Assembly: GCF_023856365.1 (NCBI RefSeq)
Contig: NC_064538.1
Coordinates: 17,028,935-17,092,934, forward strand
Direction: 5' to 3'
Source: Brienomyrus brachyistius
Lineage: Eukaryota; Chordata; Actinopteri; Osteoglossiformes; Mormyridae
Length of the DNA: 64,000 nt
Shown one piece after another: positions 28,701 to 48,892 of the stretch (positions are counted from its first letter, which is position 1; each line of letters opens with the position of its first letter). The notes under the pieces were generated by a model, which worked only from the letters and a program-made list of their open reading frames with translations, was not told where the DNA came from and made no database searches. The translations under genes were made by a program, and so were the position numbers.

Positions 28701-31700
28701 GAGACGAGATGGCACGGGGATGTGTTCAGACAACTCCCCTCCAGCCCGCGGTGAGGTGAGGTGAGCCGAGCGAGCGAGGGAGCGCAGCAGCGGGGTTAAC
28801 GCGACATGCTTTGGCAGGCTCGCCAAAGGCAACCCTTGCAGATCGCACGGCACTGCCTGAGCCCTCATTTGTCTTTGCTCAATGCAGGGTGGGTACCTGG
28901 GCAACCAGGCCTTCTGCATGAGGCACGGAGATCCTGACTCAAGAACGTCTATTTTGAGCTGCCTGTAATGGGCGAGACCCACGTTACTACACCGGGCCGC
29001 TTCGTGTCGAGACTGGCCCATGATGCGTGTTTACATACAGGATTTATAAAACTGCACTGCGGGGCTACAGTTCCCACCCATTCCGCACCATTAGTCATTG
29101 AGTATTAAGCTCCCGAGGAAGGGCTGCTGGGAACCTGCATTGGAGGCCAACTTAGTGCTTCTCTCCCAAAGCATCCATTGTCAAGTGGGCAGAGATTAAG
29201 TATGAAAATAAAGCCTTGCGTTTTGGGGGACAGATTAACATAGGAGCCCAGACATTTGTCATGCGCTTACAAGGGCCTGGCTATCTGATACCTTGACGTG
29301 ATAGTGGGCGTCCAGCAGGATGTTGGCGGGCTTGAGGTCCAGGTGCAGCAAGGGAGGGTTCATGCAGTGGAGGAAGTTCATGCCGACAGCCGTCTCGTGG
29401 ATGATCCGGAATCGGAGCTCCCAGGGCAGAGGCTCAGTAGCTAGTAGCATCTCCAGGGACCCCGTCTCCATGTACTCCATCACCAGCCCCTGGGGGTTAC
29501 TACAGATCCCATACACGGGCAGGATGTAGCGAAACTTTGCTGCCTCCATCTTCTTGGCCTCTTCCAGGAGCTCAGCTTGCTCCCTAATTGAGAGAAGAGC
29601 GAAGCTTGAGCCTCTTACACCATTTGATGATTATATTACATGCATTTTGGCCGACTCTGCCATTGTCATGTGTCATCAGATCCATACGTGAATAGAAAAA
29701 TTCCACCATGTTCTCAGAGCAGACTGTGATTTTAGGCACCTGTGTGTACAGCTCTGGTTGGTCCCCCTCATTCCACAGTTTAAAAACCAGCTCAAACTCA
29801 GGCTGCAGCATTCCTGACATCTTTAACGTGCCACCAGTGTGCGGCTGCATGGCGATGGCCGCTGACAGGTTTATTGGACAGAACTATCACCATAATTTGT
29901 AACCAAGGTCATCATTGCAAGTCCCCCATCTAATGGAATTTAACACAGTGTCTGCGATGGTTGAAGAACAAGTCAGAAACGATGCATCTTGTCACAAACC
30001 CCTTTAGCAGTTATTTTTTATTATAGCTCTAGATCCTATTTTAAAAGGACCCCTATAGGTGATACGAACATTAAAAACTGGCAAGTTGCTGCATGACGTA
30101 CTCATCTACTTAATTTATTCCTCAGTATCAATGGATTTGTGATGTGTTAGAGGTTATTTACTGTATTAAACATGTACTGAAATGCACCGTGGTTATCATA
30201 ACTGCAGCCACTATAACTTTCATGTTGCATAAAAGCAAAATATTTACAGCCTATTTGCTTGTGGGAAAATGCATCCGCTAAGTGACATACTAGGGAGGAA
30301 AGCTTGGGATCAGACAGAAATCAGCAGCCTTGCGACAACTGGGCTTGTGGGTCTTGCTCATGGGACCAGCGGTGATATGATTCTTCTGCCAGCAACCGGA
30401 TCTGAATTTATGGCCGTTGCAGACACAGGCGGAGATTGCTAATGCAGATAGCTGCATGAGGCTAAAAGCATGTTGGGGGGTGAGCAAAGTAGAATAAATG
30501 GGTGTGGCTGCTTAGCATTCGTTTGCCAGACCCCTGAAAAAAATATATTTTTCCTAATAAACAACCAACCTCCGACCTACATAAATTTAAATTGCCTTAC
30601 TCGTTGGGCACTGAAGCCAGGCCGCGCCATTTGTTATTGGGAACTTTGTTCCCTTTGAAAGTTTAGTTATTAAAATATTAACAGATTGCAGGTCAGAAGT
30701 ACACAGAGTGCTGGCAGGTAGATTGATTTGGGGAACTATTTTCGAAAAGGGGGGAGAATGTTGTCGATGTGCATTTGAGAGCAAGTACCCGTAGGCTAAT
30801 CTCTTCAGTTAAAGCACACTCACAGTGCTCCACAAGCAGACAATGTCTCCTTTTAAGAGCAGGCTAGCAGGACTGGTTTTGCAGCTTTGCTCATTGTCTC
30901 CATAAGCGCTGGTTGGCTAAGAAGGTAGCTGAACAAAGCATGCTTATGAAGGAGAGCGGCGCTCAGCGCAGGCAAGTTTACGTTGTTCACAGATGCTTAA
31001 AAGATAGGCTTTTGGTTCAGGTTCGCCCACCGAATGGGCTGAAGTCGTTCATGTAGGTAGGCATTGCTTGTGCATGGCGATCGACTCGGCACGCCTGAGA
31101 CGCGGAGCAGAAAACCGCCCCTTCTCAGCCTTGACTCATTCTCCTCAAGAGGAGCCCATGCAAACTGATGAAGGAGATAGGTTGGAAAAACCCCATAAGC
31201 CCAGATATCAGTGTGCAAAATTGCAGTTAAAGTATTACCCACAAGCTGGTTCAAAAATCACTTCGTTTTTACCCTTGTGGAGGATAATACAGCATGTGCA
31301 CTTTGCTGTGATTTAGAAGATGCTTTAATCCAAAGCAAGATACAACTGAGAAAGCAAGGTCAGAAAGTCCCTGGAGTAATTCTAGGTTAAGGGCCTTGCT
31401 CAGGGTCCAATGATGACATCATTCTGCCAACCATGGGAATTGATCCAACGACCTTCCGAACAGGAGGACACCGTCCTAACTCGCATTGTCACACCGCCCC
31501 CCTGGGGTGTATCATTTGTTATGTAAAAGCCAGGGCTACTTAAAGCTAATATGCAGATACTTGTTTTTTCTCTCGCCTGCTTCATACCGGTTTCTGAATA
31601 TTTACTATATTTAGAGGAATTGCAAAAAAAAAAAAAAAAAACATCCATCTGTCTGTTTTCAGATGTAGATGTGCTGCAGATAGATGTCCTTCTCCACCAA

Positions 31701-31912
31701 AACGTGCCCGTTCAGGTGCATGCCAAGGCAGGCTTCCGGTCCATCTCTGGGCGGAACATGGCATTCCACAGAGGTACAGGAATTTGTCATCTCCATGACA
31801 GAGTGACAAGCACAAAGGTGGGGTGAAGCAGCCAAGTTAGGCGTGTTATGGAACAAAAAAAATAAATAAATCCTTGGATGCACCACACGCGCGCACACAC
31901 GCACACACACAC

Positions 31913-31949
<37 letters not shown>

Positions 31950-33460
31950 TTTGCAATTATATCTTTGTGGGGACTTTCCATTCATTTCTGTGGGGAAAAC
32001 TCTAATCCCAACATGACGACCATATCCTCTACCCAGCCCTAACCTTGACTATTAAAAAAACAAACAAAATACGAGATCTTTGGCATTTTTAGTTTTTTGA
32101 TTACAACCACAGATTTTTTTATAAAACTGAGTTTTCCCTTATGGGGACTGGAAAAGTGTCACCAGACGGTAAAAGGTTTTTAATTACATTGTGGGGAAAT
32201 CTGCCCCCCAAACAATTACAAAAATACAGACAGACAGACAGACAGACAGACACAAACACGTGCATACGCGCAGGCACAGGAAAACATAAAGAAGCCACCA
32301 TTAACTTAATATTAGGGTAATCATAGCGAAAAAAGCAAACGTGTTCAGTGGGTCTACACAAACACCAAATCCTCCATCAGCAGTGATGTTTTGCCTAGAT
32401 ATGGGGCTTTTCTATGGGTTCATGCTTACATGCATAATTTCAAGTTACAGAGAGTGATCAGACCACATTAATGATATCGAATAATTGATTGAGTACCAGT
32501 TAAATTCACAGTTTCCACTAAGCAGTAAAGTTGCAAAGGATTGTGGAGAAACATACTTCTGAACCTGCTCTTTCGAACACAGACACTATGAGAATCGTAC
32601 ATGCTTCCTGTCTGAGGCACAAGTCCGGGCAAAATGTATCCCCCCTTTGCTGATACCAAATTATATAAAAATACATAATAAGAACCTAAAAATATGAAAT
32701 CCTGAATTATCATTGCATTCCAAATCAGATCAACATCTGCCATAACCTCCTCGCAAGCAACTTTTTAACTTTTTAAAGACATTATTTTATCTTTTCATGT
32801 TTAATGCGGAAACAACCCAATAATAGTTACATTATTAAGACTTGGTAACAGTTAACTTTTTCCTATGCTTTTAAATAAAAGGGGTTATCACATATTTCTA
32901 TAAACTAATTCATATTTGTATCAAACAAAAGGAAAAGCACAGAAGAGAATAAAAATGAAGGGGAGAAAAGGCAGGGCACATTACTACAGTACTATGGTGT
33001 TAGTATGGTATATGACAACTTCACTTTATGAAGTAAAATCTCTGCATTTGTTGTGCAGCGGCCTTTCCATCATGAAGTAGTAATCACTAATGAGTTTGGC
33101 TACTGAAAGTCAGTTCTCAGATCACAGCACATGGCTTACGTCACACTTACGGACTCACGGTCAGAACGGCAGCCGGACAAACGCACACCTTATCTACACG
33201 GGAAACAAGCTGCTGAGTAGGGAAACGGCTTAACTCCTTCTCTGCAGAGACAATAAAAGGGCCTCAAAAGCCACTTACTTTTCATCCATGTGAGGACTTG
33301 GAGGGCACTTGATCGCCAGATACGTTTTCCACTGTACATGTCGTACTTTGTATACTTGTCCAAATCCTCCAGAGCCAATCTTTTCCCAGTTGCCAAACTC
33401 AGAGGAACCAAAGGTTCTCAGCAGCCCCAAACTTCCCGCAGAACACTCTGGTGACTCCAT
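23912..33460 (-). CDS. ripk4: RIPK4, receptor-interacting Ser/Thr kinase 4
   Basis: Eight coding exons in transcript order: 33460-33279, 29583-29292, 28696-28548, 28381-28332, 27241-27083, 26602-26493, 25771-25528 and 25182-23912. They join in frame into 818 residues, close to the human protein (784-832 by isoform). RIPK4 is a cytoplasmic kinase with a C-terminal ankyrin domain; it binds PKC isoforms, signals through NF-kB and Wnt-type pathways, and is needed for keratinocyte differentiation (loss causes Bartsocas-Papas syndrome). Visible motifs are GSGGFG at 29-34, Lys51 in [12 protein letters not shown] with Asp143 and DFG at 161-163. The residue before the catalytic Asp is Leu, so it is a non-RD kinase, as in human RIPK4. 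I chose the ATG at 33460: the in-frame upstream extension starts only with TTG, and the human N terminus aligns after the ATG. Confidence 0.97.
27256..27520. repeat. 33-bp minisatellite in RIPK4 intron
   Basis: About seven to eight tandem copies of a unit starting GCATACGGCTACTGGTACAC and ending CTCTGGTTA, 33 bases long, in the intron between coding exons 4 and 5. It begins about 15 bases from the exon 5 acceptor. The third full copy is preceded by a six-base duplication (GCGTTA). The last copies are more diverged. Because 33 is a multiple of three, one plus-strand frame stays open as an 11-residue repeat. Confidence 0.95.
27652..27752. repeat. (GATA)/(GATACATA)n microsatellite
   Basis: Alternating GATA and CATA units in the RIPK4 intron between exons 4 and 5, just beyond the 33-bp minisatellite. 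Confidence 0.95.
30240..30480. repeat. possible degraded dispersed repeat
   Basis: Begins with GAAAATGCATCCGCTAAGTG, which resembles the tail of the second SINE family (its usual wording is a variant of GCGTCTGCTAA), followed by box-like TGCCAGCAACCGGATCTGAA. Too diverged to assign firmly. Confidence 0.35.
31305..31503 (-). repeat. SINE, second family, antisense
   Basis: Contains AGATGCTTTAATCCAAAGCA, TTAAGGGCCTTGCTCAGGG, a reverse-complement box B (GGAATTGATCC) and CCTTCCGAACAGGAGGACAC. Same block order as 43.80-44.02 kb. In RIPK4 intron 1. Confidence 0.8.
31885..31947. repeat. (CA)n microsatellite
   Basis: CA/CGCA-rich tract in RIPK4 intron 1, immediately before the 31.95 kb dispersed repeat. 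Confidence 0.95.
31950..32165 (+). repeat. CA-linked dispersed repeat, copy 1
   Basis: Blocks TTTGTGGGGACTTTCCATTC, TCTAATCCCAACATGACGAC, ACCCAGCCCTAACC, TTTTTAGTTTTTTGATTACA and ATAAAACTGAGTTTTCCC recur in the same order at 46.86-47.06 kb and 56.53-56.72 kb. This copy contains a canonical kB decamer, GGGACTTTCC. Confidence 0.8.
32226..32253. repeat. (CAGA)n microsatellite
   Basis: About six to seven CAGA units at the far end of the 31.95 kb repeat. Confidence 0.9.
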
Positions 33461-33720
33461 GTCCTCAAACAAACCTATTGTGTGTCCAGTAGATAAGATC
33501 CCTCACTTTCTGTAACTCTAGCCTCGACATTCACACAAACACGCACCTGACCACTTTTTCTTTCTTCCTTGTTTTTTCCTGCTGTCTAGTACTGTGTGAA
33601 CTCCTCCCACGCCCAGGTGATAGGAGGGGCTGCCTCAGGTGACATCATTTCCTGGGCCTGGCATATTGCGCCAGCTGAGGCCATAATAGCTGTATCAGAA
33701 GGCTTGGCATTTTGAGTTAC
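33461..33720 (-). promoter_or_regulatory. presumed RIPK4 promoter/5' UTR
   Basis: Sequence just upstream of the RIPK4 ATG. On the plus strand it has CCCACGCCC (33606-33614, a KLF/EGR-type GC box) and GGTGACATCA (33639-33648, CRE/AP-1-like). There is no clear TATA box. The assignment rests mainly on position. Confidence 0.3.
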
Positions 33721-35855
33721 AGACCTAGAAAATCATGAATGGAGATTCTAATATTAGAAACTGTTGTGTTTATTTTAGATTTATGATAAAAGGTATAATA
33801 AGTTACTTAAAAAATGGAGTCAAAGCACAGTGGAATGTCAGAAGAAGTAAGTCAGGACATTGATTTTAGCATTTTTTTTTTACAATTAATGGAACCTTAA
33901 ACATAATAAATGTTTCTGTGCTTCAAGAACAAATATTTTTCTAGCATTTGGTGAAGAATTTGGATTTGCATATAAGATTACAGACTTTCTTATTTATGTA
34001 GTTAGTCTGCTTCCCTGTGAGTCATGAAGTCTGACTAGACATTTCTGGTACATTCAGTCCTATTATTATATACAAAAACCAATTCCCTCCTCAGATTATG
34101 AAAGACCATGAATATTATATGGAGTTTTCTCATGAACAAAACCAAGTGGCTAATCAATGCAATTTAGAGAATTTGTCTATTTTAGTGGGGTTTTCCATGG
34201 CCTTTGACATCATACCCTAACTTCTAGACCACTCTATGCTCCAGAAAGGAGTCCCTCTCGCCCTACATGTGACAATTTCCTGTACCCACTGAACCCATCA
34301 GGAAAAAGTACTTAAGACTAATCATTCCAGTAAAGCGACAGCATGCGGCTCAGCGGGTTATGATGCCTGTGGTTGGAAAGTCACTGGCTCAAATGCTGCA
34401 GCTGGTAGTGTGATGTCACCCTTTGGATAACACATGTCCACTAAATAACTAGAAACATTCTGTCACAGGTTGAACTGTAACTTTGAATAAAAGCGCTGAC
34501 TAAGCCATGGAAGCCATACATCTCCCAGGAATAATCCATTGTAAGATGGCCCTGTTGCACCTTCACCTGAAGGCCCAGGTTAAACAGAAAGATGTTCAGC
34601 ATGATGGGAAAAAAAGGGGTGGATTTAAGATGCCCAGGGGTTTGTGCCGGTGTAAACTGAAATATGCAAAGGCAGCCCGTAATGCTAAACACCACGCTTA
34701 TTTACAAGTAAATAGCTGGGTATCAAACACATCAGCATAGAATCTCAATAAGCAGAATCTGCCTTTCACACCTGAGGCAGGCAGCCTATAGAGTGGCTTG
34801 CTGTGGTCAAACAGTAAGAGCCGTTCAGGCAGCTGGAGTCGTTAGTATTTAGGGAGGTATCTGGGAACACCTTTATCTGCAGCACGCATGGGGGCAATGA
34901 GGGGGCGCTCCTCTACTTTTGAAATGCAAGTGTGTATCTTCAGAAAAAGGTTTCGTCACTAGGAGGTGTGAGGGGTGTGAGAGAGCAGCCCCGCACCTCA
35001 CCCCCCACCCCAGATATTGAAGAGTTAAGCAAAACGTAGGTCTTTTTTAACGGCTTTAAATGCAGTATTATCTTCTAAGAAAAAAAAAAACATGATATTT
35101 TAAGGTGTTCTTAATGTGAGGTGTCCTACATGGCTCAATGTTCACAAGGGGTGCTTAAAATTTGTATAAACTTTTGAAAATTATAAAGCGTCAGTTAAAT
35201 TCCAAAATGAGTTTATCGGGCGACTTACAAATCAAAGAGACATGTATATTTTTATGCAGTTTTCTGTCAGGAGAGTTCTAGAAATTTCTAAAGGGAGGTT
35301 CTGATGTGATTTTTGTGTTTGGCACCCCCTGCTGGCTGACTGAACTTCAATCTGCAGCTCTTTAAATGTTGTTGTCAACCTGCGTGTCTGTGATTGCCTT
35401 ATTGGTCACAGTCATGAATTATAAACTGGTGATCTGAAGCTTACCGAACGATGCATTCTGACATTCACGTCAGACACCAAGCTCTTCACAGAAGGTAGGA
35501 GCATATGAGGCGATCATGGTACTTGATGTGTGACTCCCAGAAGCTAACTTTACTGAAGGATGTCAGATAAAGATCCCGATATGGCTTTGCAAAAGAACAC
35601 AAACTGCAGGAGAATTCTTTGTCCCCAGTGAACCGGAGTTCCCTCTAAGTGTAGAGATATTTTATTCGAAGGCGTGCCAGTTTTGCAGTGATATGGAGTG
35701 ATTGTAGAATGCAGAGTGTCACAGGCTACAGCTCTGGTGCAGTAAATTGGCCTTGTTGACCCGGAAGTCTGGAAATCCACAGCCCTGTATCAGCCGTAGA
35801 ATCCAGAATGAATCCAGTGGCTGAACAGCATCCACATCACAATTCTTTTGCCGAG
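33721..35855. other. spacer between RIPK4 and PRDM15
   Basis: No coding exon recognised. It includes a second-family SINE-like copy near 34.34-34.46 kb and a CTCF-like motif on the minus strand near 35.32-35.34 kb (CCAGCAGGGGGTG, one mismatch). Confidence 0.55.
34335..34460 (+). repeat. SINE head, second family
   Basis: GCATGCGGCTCAGCGGGTTA followed by a box B-like GGCTCAAATGCTG and CCACTAAATAACTAG. Resembles the tRNA-like head of the 18.5 kb copy. Confidence 0.5.
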
Positions 35856-36117
35856 ATCCCAAGACTCATTGTGCGAACTTTCGAATGATGCAGCCTACAA
35901 AGGCTACATAGACCGCATCCTTTGAAGGATGCAGCCCCTGAATTCAGACACAGCCAGTGACAGAAGGTGGCCCACAACAATATTGGCACCAGAAGACAAC
36001 TAACTGTATATAGAGATAGCTATGTTTCAATTCAAGGGCTGATTCCTTCAAGGGGCGCAGTCTAAGTAGCCATTGTAGGCTGCGTCCTTCGAAAGTATGC
36101 ACACTAAATCTTGGGAT
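35856..36117. mobile_element. foldback / MITE-like element
   Basis: The left arm (35856-35950) is an inverted copy of the right arm (about 36023-36117). Matching blocks are ATCCCAAGA at the outer end, ACTTTCGAA, GCAGCCTACAA/ATGGCTAC, TAGACCGC/TAGACTGC and an inner GCCCCTGAATTCA/GCCCTTGAATTGA. The arms are about 80-95 bases, separated by about 70-100 bases of unique sequence, with no ORF. This is the structure of a non-autonomous DNA transposon. Target-site duplications are not obvious. Confidence 0.75.
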
Positions 36118-37396
36118 ATATTAACCTAATGGATCCTTCGAAACCCAGGAAAGAGGCATTTCTAGGCCGCATTTGAAAGAGCCTTGTCACACCGCTGTGA
36201 CGCTTACGGTTTGCAAATGCAGGCCCTCAACCGGAAGATGGCTCACAGTGGAGACAGCATCCTATCCAGAGGACTCCTGAATCCTAGCCTGGACTGTAGG
36301 CTGAATACATTTACTTATTTAGCAGGCAATGTACAATTCACAAAGCAGGGTCACACAGTCCTTGGAGCAATTCGAGTTAAGGACCCAATGGCGAAATCAC
36401 TCCGAATGAAACTTAGTAAGTGATCGTTTCAGGTTTATTGGCCAAATCTGGAAAAACATATTCACAAAGTTCATAATATTGACTCATGTAGTACTTTCTG
36501 CAATCATATCTGGATTTGTTTTTCATTTCTTCCTCTGTTTTACACACTAAAGTTTGAAACAGAACCAAAGTATAATGTAAGTTCTATAAGGGAAAATTCA
36601 TTTCAAAAGCTAGTATTTCAACTTTCACCCAGATTTACTCATGATAAAACATTTTTGTCTGATTACATGTCAAAAATCTTGGCCTCATTATCGTTTGGCT
36701 CTTCTTAAAGCTTTTACACTATTTACCCATAGAATTAATCTCCAGTAAATACATGGTGAGTGATGCTTCTCCAATTACAATAGAATCCTTGTTTTGTGGC
36801 TATGCAGCCCTTAAACGAAAAGCTGCATCTTCTGCAGGGAATATGCAAGGGCAAATGCTCATCTTTTCATGCTTGGGAACTTCGATACACAAATCTAGCA
36901 TCATGATAATGATTTATAATTCACAAGGAGTGCATATACTTAGATTGAAATTAAGGACATTATACAGGTAAATGCCCTTGGCCTTTTCAAGCCATCCTAC
37001 CTTCTCCCGACCTGACTGTGCTTTTGCACTGAACACTTTAGCATTCATCAGTTATTTTATATTTTAATATTTTTTTATATTCTTTCTTTGTATTATGTTT
37101 CCTTTTGAACACAGTCCATGAATACATTGTATAAAAGCACCTGGTAACATACATGTAGTGTATGTTTGTGTACGTGCAGCAAAAAAAAAATTGGAACTTG
37201 ATAGTGTAGAGAAATGCTTGAGATCAGTACTGAGTATTGGGCTCGTCATAAATGTCACATCGCTGGTGAGAAGGTGGGCAGGGCAGAGGTAGCGCACATG
37301 GGAGACTGCTTTGGAGCGAACCCACATCTGCCATCGCCTACGACGTTCGGGGGGTGAGAGTTTCCCTACGGGCCTAGTTTGGCAACGTCGATGCAC
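36118..37396. other. spacer downstream of PRDM15
   Basis: Carries a fragment near 36.30-36.40 kb resembling the antisense second-family SINE (ACATTTACTTATTTAGCAGG, then GTCCTTGGAGCAATTCGAG). No gene recognised. Short ORFs only. Confidence 0.5.
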
Positions 37397-37402
37397 TTTA
37401 TT
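37397..37402 (-). promoter_or_regulatory. PRDM15 poly(A) signal
   Basis: AATAAA on the minus strand about 100 bases after the PRDM15 stop codon, giving a short 3' UTR. Confidence 0.6.
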
Positions 37403-37499
37403 CAGATTTCGCAATGGACTGTCACCTTACAGACACTTCTAGTTATGTTGACAGACTTAAGCCAGGATGAGGGTAATCAGGCTAGAGGTCACAAGGCCT

Positions 37500-47332
<9,833 letters not shown>

Positions 47333-48149
47333 ACTTTCAATCTGAAATTCGAATACGAAAAAATGTTATTCCAAATACAGAAAAGCCGACTTATTAAAGT
47401 GCGGTTAAGCTATTAAAATGCACACTGATTGGTTTATGAAGCCGCATAAAATAGAACTACTACTAAAATGTATATTATATGCATATAAATAAAACTTTTA
47501 TTATTTATTCAACATAACTGACACCTTTGTGCCAGATGCAAAAGATTTGCAAGGCCCTTATTTCATATTTTGATACTATATAGTATATTTATTGTTTATG
47601 GACTTAAAGAAATTATTTTGAATTTTCATGAGTTGCACTACTATGCAATTCAGCATACGAATGACTCGTTCTAAATGGTAGAGTGTCAAGAGGGACGCGT
47701 CAACTAACTTGGGCTTATCAGTGGCCTGCTACGTGCACCGACAAACACAAGAATCAGCATCACGCAGCTGGCTGCGCATCGCCAAGTGAGTGAACAAAAG
47801 GCACGTCGTGTTTACAAAACGTGACCAAACTGCACAGTGTGTACACAAAAAACAGGATCCGGTCGAGACGAGATCCGGGATTTCATCAGATTCCTAACTC
47901 TAGCCGGGTTTTAACTCCGATCTCAGCCCACTCGGTGTCTTTTAGTAATGCAAATGTAACAAAGAACAATCGGCATGGCGGATGGAATGGAAACGAATAT
48001 CGCATCTGGAGCCAGAACGTTTTAATGTCACAAACTACAAAACTGGTCCGGTTTGCAGCTTCATAGGACAGCAGACGGTGTTATACTGTACCTCCGACAA
48101 AACTAGTGAAATGCTGCACACGAAAAAAACACGCGGTAATAAAACCAAC

Positions 48150-48275
48150 GTTACCTTTTTTCAAAACGGCCACACATTTATTGAATCCTGACTCCGGGTT
48201 CCAATCCGCTCCAGAAACCGCGCAGGACCGGAAATAAGATGCGTGAAGTGCATCTTGGGAGCCGTAGTTCTTCAG
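48150..48275 (-). promoter_or_regulatory. PRDM15 promoter and non-coding exon 1
   Basis: On the minus strand, ACTACGGCTCCCAAGATGC (48250-48268) is close to the ZNF143/THAP11 SBS motif (ACTACAATTCCCAGAATGC), and ACCGGAAAT (48227-48235, plus strand) is an ETS site. About 75 bases further on is a donor-like AAAAAG|GTAACG (last exon base 48155). A matching acceptor, TTTCAG, sits nine bases upstream of the PRDM15 ATG. Together these support a spliced 5' UTR starting near 48.2 kb. The start site itself is inferred. Confidence 0.55.
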
Positions 48276-48886
48276 TATCGCAAATTTCATGAAAGCACGA
48301 CTGACAAATGCCCGTGGACAAGAAAGTGTGCCAAAATAACTGCAAATAAAACACATTTCCAATTAACAATATTTAATTAAATGACCTAAATAGTAACCAT
48401 GTTTGGTGCACATTTCTTCACACATCCTAGAAAATTCCATGTTATTACCAGTGTTGACCAAATAAAAACTCATAAAAAAAAAACATGTACCTTTCACACA
48501 TTTAGCAGACGATTTTGTCCAGAGCAATGTAGAAGTAGGGCAAATAGCACATTGCAAACATACAACTGACAACAGCAAGACTGAGCTTCGAATGAACACG
48601 CAGGGACAAGTGTAAGCTGTACTGGAGCATAAGTAACACCAGGAGGTTGTCCACTGCTGTATAAGATTTAGAAACTCAAAAGAGGAAAGAGGTGTCTTGA
48701 TGGGCAACAATTGCCTTTATATTTTCTTAAGTGTATTTTCCTACCATCTTAACATAAGCCAACAATGTTAATTTCCTTTAAGATCAATTAATATACCCCA
48801 AGGTAAAATAACTTCAGTTTGTGACCGAAGGTTTTATTACCGGAGGTGAAAAAACACAACACAGCATAATGGTTATTCAGTAAATA

Positions 48887-48892
48887 TTTATT
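48887..48892 (-). promoter_or_regulatory. candidate C2CD2 poly(A) signal
   Basis: AATAAA on the minus strand about 1.8 kb after the C2CD2 stop codon. It would give a long 3' UTR; nearer signals could also be used. Confidence 0.3.

Larger units (their letters stand above)
26493..33460 (-). other. RIPK4 kinase-domain exons 1-6
   Basis: Exons 1-6 encode residues 1-314. Exon 1 holds the glycine loop and Lys51. Exon 2 holds the alpha-C helix region ([13 protein letters not shown]), the hinge ([12 protein letters not shown]) and the catalytic loop. Exon 3 opens with the DFG segment and carries [11 protein letters not shown] of the activation and P+1 loops. The 50-base exon 4 encodes [17 protein letters not shown]. 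Exon 5 encodes HIMVKVVKG and LMQRCW. Exon 6 finishes the C-lobe and starts the linker. Intron 1 (3.7 kb) holds repeats but no exon I can see. Confidence 0.93.

Noticed and set aside
33461..33472. Four-residue upstream extension of RIPK4 (start at 33472)
   Set aside because: It starts with TTG, with no ATG in that frame; the ATG at 33460 matches the human N terminus.
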